Positions 7,488 to 9,109 of a stretch of DNA of 9,109 nucleotides are shown in pieces (positions within the stretch are counted from its first letter, which is position 1; each line of letters starts with the position of its first letter). The stretch is from SIG350 sp964520895 (GTDB lineage: Bacteria; Bacillota; Clostridia; TANB77; SIG350). The notes beneath the pieces are model-generated. The model had not been told where the DNA came from. It made no database searches and was given only the letters and a program-made list of their open reading frames with translations. The stretch lies in the NCBI GenBank assembly GCA_964520895.1, contig CAZFOR010000046.1, positions 1 to 9,109 of the forward strand. The letters run 5' to 3'. Made by a program: the position numbers and the translations under genes.

Positions 7488-7591
7488 GATGTAAAGATAT
7501 GATTACTCAAAATGTTTCAAGAAGCTAAAACTGTGTGTAGTATCTAGGAATAGTTTATTTCAATATTTTGATATATAAAAATATAGAAAAA

Positions 7592-7610
7592 AGAAGGAAA
7601 TAGTGCAATA
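7592..7610 (+). promoter_or_regulatory. Ribosome binding site pointing to an ATA start codon
   Basis: AGAAGGA (7592-7598) lies 9 nt before ATA at 7608-7610, ideal spacing. An in-frame TAG at 7584 excludes an earlier start. Between it and TTG at 7659 there is no in-frame ATG, GTG or TTG. The out-of-frame GTG (7603) and ATG (7618) reach stop codons almost at once. Confidence 0.65.
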
Positions 7611-9011
7611 AAAAAAAATGGGATATCTTTAGTAGCATTAATAATAACAATAATAGTATTGATAATATTAACAGGAACAGTAGTGTTAACAATAGGTGGA
7701 GATAACAGTATAATAAATAAAGCTAAGCAAGCAGTTGAAGAACACAATTTAGTATCAGCAAGAGAAAAAGTAATGTTGGAGGTAAATAATATAAAATTAA
7801 AAGGAATAAGTGAAGGAACAAATCTAAAAGGATATTTGTTTGGAGGAACAAATGAACAGCAACAACAAAGGGCAAATGAATTAAGTGCAAAAGGAATAGA
7901 AGTATCTCAGTTAGGAGATCAAATAAAATTTATGGTAGATGGTAAATATGAGGTAATAACAAACGAAAATGGAACAGTTCAAAGTGTAGAAAAAACAATA
8001 CAAATAGCAGTAAGTAATATTGCAATAACAACAGAAGGAACAACTGTGCCAGAAGATGGAACATTATCAAATGGAACACCAGTAATAATAGATTTTGATG
8101 TAAGTGTAGAAGGTGGAGAAAATATAATAGTAACACCAACATTGCCATATACAACAGATGGAATTGAAAAGAACAAAACATTTACAATAGAAGGGACAGT
8201 AAATGGCAAAGCATTTAGAAAGACGGAAGTTATATCAGTAGATAGCAAATATGTGGCATTAGGAGAGGCAACACAGATAAGTGTAGCAGGAATACAAGTA
8301 GGGGATTTTATAAACTATAAAGCAGGAACATGGACAGCACAGGAAATAGCAGATTTAACAGATAAAGGGTTATATACACCAAATGGAGAATTGCCAACAA
8401 ACAATAGTGAGACAGGTCATTATAAATTTGGAGGATTTAAAGAAGGAGATAGTAAAGACAATAGTATATTAAGGCCATATATTAATCCTAATTATAATAG
8501 GTATTCTAATAATTATGCAAAAGGATGGATAGTAATACAAACTTCTCCAACAATAAAAATAATGCATGCAGGAACACCAGAAGGATATTTTCATCCAAAT
8601 ATAGCAAATGGCAAATGTGCATATAAAAGTGAATATATATTAAATAAAGATAGTATAGGAAATACAAATGGAGCAGATGTATGGGGAAATTATAGTACGA
8701 TAAATAAAAGAGATTGGAGTGTGTATGAAAATGAATATGCAGAGGGAGGAACTGCACATTGTATGACATATTCAGAGGCAAATACAATCACAAAAACATT
8801 AAGAACAAAAGGGTCATATTATTGGTTATCTTCTGCTCATGACTCTAATTATTTGGATTATGTGTTTTTCGATGGTTACTTCGCTTTCACCAATAATGAT
8901 TGTCTTGGTGTGGTGCCAGTAGTTTCTTTAAAATCTAATATTAAAGTAGCTGGGTATCAGGGAGATAGCACCCATGCTACTTTACAGACAGCATGGGAGA
9001 TAGTAGAATAA
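7608..9011 (+). CDS. Prepilin-like surface protein with C-terminal variable cassette (467 aa, ATA start)
   Basis: Reading from ATA gives (M)KKNG followed by the hydrophobic helix ISLVALIITIIVLIILTG, a type IV prepilin class III leader with cleavage expected after G5. Mature position 5 is Ala, not the usual Glu. A TTG start at 7659 would delete half this helix and has no ribosome binding site. After a helical stalk (INKAKQAVEEHNL) comes an Ig-like beta region (about 127-212), then a C-terminal domain from about 232 (GDFINYKAGTW, MHAGTPEGYFHP, KRDWSVYENEYAEGGTAHCMTYSEA, SYYWLSS). Residues 408-434 form a variable-type cassette, followed by PVVSLKSNI and a 29-residue tail. This architecture resembles gut-Clostridia surface proteins with FGE/C-type-lectin-like tips; the likely role is display or adhesion outside the cell, which is inference. 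Codons are A-ending until the cassette. No other pilus gene is in the window. Confidence 0.75.
   Translation: MKKNGISLVALIITIIVLIILTGTVVLTIGGDNSIINKAKQAVEEHNLVSAREKVMLEVNNIKLKGISEGTNLKGYLFGGTNEQQQQRANELSAKGIEVSQLGDQIKFMVDGKYEVITNENGTVQSVEKTIQIAVSNIAITTEGTTVPEDGTLSNGTPVIIDFDVSVEGGENIIVTPTLPYTTDGIEKNKTFTIEGTVNGKAFRKTEVISVDSKYVALGEATQISVAGIQVGDFINYKAGTWTAQEIADLTDKGLYTPNGELPTNNSETGHYKFGGFKEGDSKDNSILRPYINPNYNRYSNNYAKGWIVIQTSPTIKIMHAGTPEGYFHPNIANGKCAYKSEYILNKDSIGNTNGADVWGNYSTINKRDWSVYENEYAEGGTAHCMTYSEANTITKTLRTKGSYYWLSSAHDSNYLDYVFFDGYFAFTNNDCLGVVPVVSLKSNIKVAGYQGDSTHATLQTAWEIVE
8829..8909 (+). other. DGR-like variable cassette 2 (pyrimidine-ending codons)
   Basis: In 27 successive codons, 25 end in T or C, two in G and none in A (for example cat gac, gat tat, ttc gat, tac ttc, acc aat aat gat). 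The codons just before are mostly A-ending (aca, gca, aaa, tta). The switch is abrupt after tat tat tgg tta. The encoded DSNYLDYVFFDGYFAFTNND is rich in Asn, Asp, Tyr and Phe, as expected of AAY-derived binding positions. It is shorter than cassette 1 and less GC-rich, so it would derive from a different template or family type. No template or reverse transcriptase is visible. Confidence 0.45.
8928..8943 (+). repeat. 16-bp direct repeat bordering cassette 2
   Basis: An exact second copy of the 16-bp stretch at 186-201, at the same place relative to the cassette and encoding the same LKSNI. Beyond it the two genes diverge completely. Confidence 0.6.
8971..8997 (+). repeat. GC-rich hairpin downstream of cassette 2
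   Basis: CCCATGCT (8971-8978) and AGCATGGG (8990-8997) form a perfect 8-bp stem with an 11-nt loop inside the coding sequence, about 60 bp after the cassette. It stands out in AT-rich DNA. Some DGR targets need a hairpin or cruciform just downstream of the variable repeat, but their loops are usually shorter, and no equivalent follows cassette 1. Confidence 0.4.
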
Positions 9012-9014
9012 TTA

Positions 9015-9051
9015 AAAAAGAAATACTAGGATTTTTCTAGTATTTCTTTTT
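9015..9051 (+). terminator. Rho-independent terminator of the prepilin-like gene
   Basis: A perfect 15-bp stem (9015-9029 with 9037-9051) with a 7-nt loop starts 3 bp after the stop codon. Its 3' arm ends in a T-tract. It is also the likely target structure of the adjoining group II intron. Confidence 0.9.
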
Positions 9052-9056
9052 ATCTA

Positions 9057-9109
9057 GTGCGACGGGCATGCCGTTTAGTTAAGTGGTGAAAGTCCATAGT
9101 GGAGGTATG
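9057..9109 (+). mobile_element. 5' end of a group II intron, probably bacterial class C (truncated by window end)
   Basis: The sequence starts with the canonical group II 5' end GTGCG and continues GACGGGCATGCCGT, then GGTGAAAGTCC, closely resembling the domain I opening of bacterial class C introns such as the Oceanobacillus iheyensis one (GUGUG, CCGGCAUG, GGGUGAGAGUCC, recalled from memory). It is more GC-rich than its surroundings. The junction lies 5 bp past a terminator stem, the characteristic insertion site of class C introns. The rest of the ribozyme and its intron-encoded reverse transcriptase/maturase, if any, would lie beyond the window. Confidence 0.75.

Noticed and set aside
7608..7620. 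The A9 tract as a phase-variation switch
   Set aside because: Changing its length does not join any ATG or GTG to the long frame: the GTG at 7603 hits TAA immediately, upstream of the tract. Slippage alone would not restore a normal start.
7930..8787. Minus-strand ORFs antisense to the prepilin-like gene
   Set aside because: Low-complexity Leu/Phe/His-rich or Val/Ser-rich translations that mirror A-rich sense codons; no start signals.

Overview
The window is very AT-rich. It has strong Shine-Dalgarno sites, A-ending codons, a Bacillota-type SMC and a clostridial-style prepilin. Together these suggest an uncultured or gut-associated Clostridia-like member of the Bacillota; this is inferred from style and gene content, with no taxonomic marker. 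No rRNA, tRNA or CRISPR array was seen.

Layout. (1) Positions 1-251 are the 3' end of a surface/prepilin-like gene whose C-terminal cassette (about 32-185) is GC-rich and almost adenine-free. The cassette resembles the variable repeat of a diversity-generating retroelement (DGR) target and appears frameshifted near position 92. It ends at a terminator. (2) Positions 478-1844 hold two forward genes: a CmpB-like (PF06541) membrane protein and an HD-domain hydrolase. A 21-bp perfect hairpin follows, serving both these genes and the convergent pair. (3) Positions 1901-3518, on the minus strand, form a two-gene operon: a 43-aa ORF overlapping a 497-aa coiled-coil protein of unknown function, driven by a near-consensus promoter. 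(4) Positions 3666-7423 hold smc (complete, 1183 aa) followed 11 bp later by a YwbE-family gene; the smc promoter diverges from that of the coiled-coil operon. (5) Positions 7608-9011 encode a 467-aa prepilin-like protein with an Ig-like middle and a C-terminal variable cassette, apparently starting at an ATA codon. It ends at a strong terminator. (6) From 9057 to the window end is the 5' end of what looks like a class C group II intron, inserted just past that terminator.

How it fits together. A housekeeping core (smc, ywbE, HD hydrolase, membrane protein) is flanked on both sides by 3' ends of prepilin-like genes. Both have the same architecture: a YYW motif, a cassette of pyrimidine-ending codons, then PVV-LKSNI and a shared 16-bp stretch. 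The most interesting signal is therefore dispersed variable-cassette surface proteins, possibly diversified by a DGR acting in trans. No DGR reverse transcriptase or template repeat is visible here, so that part is inference.
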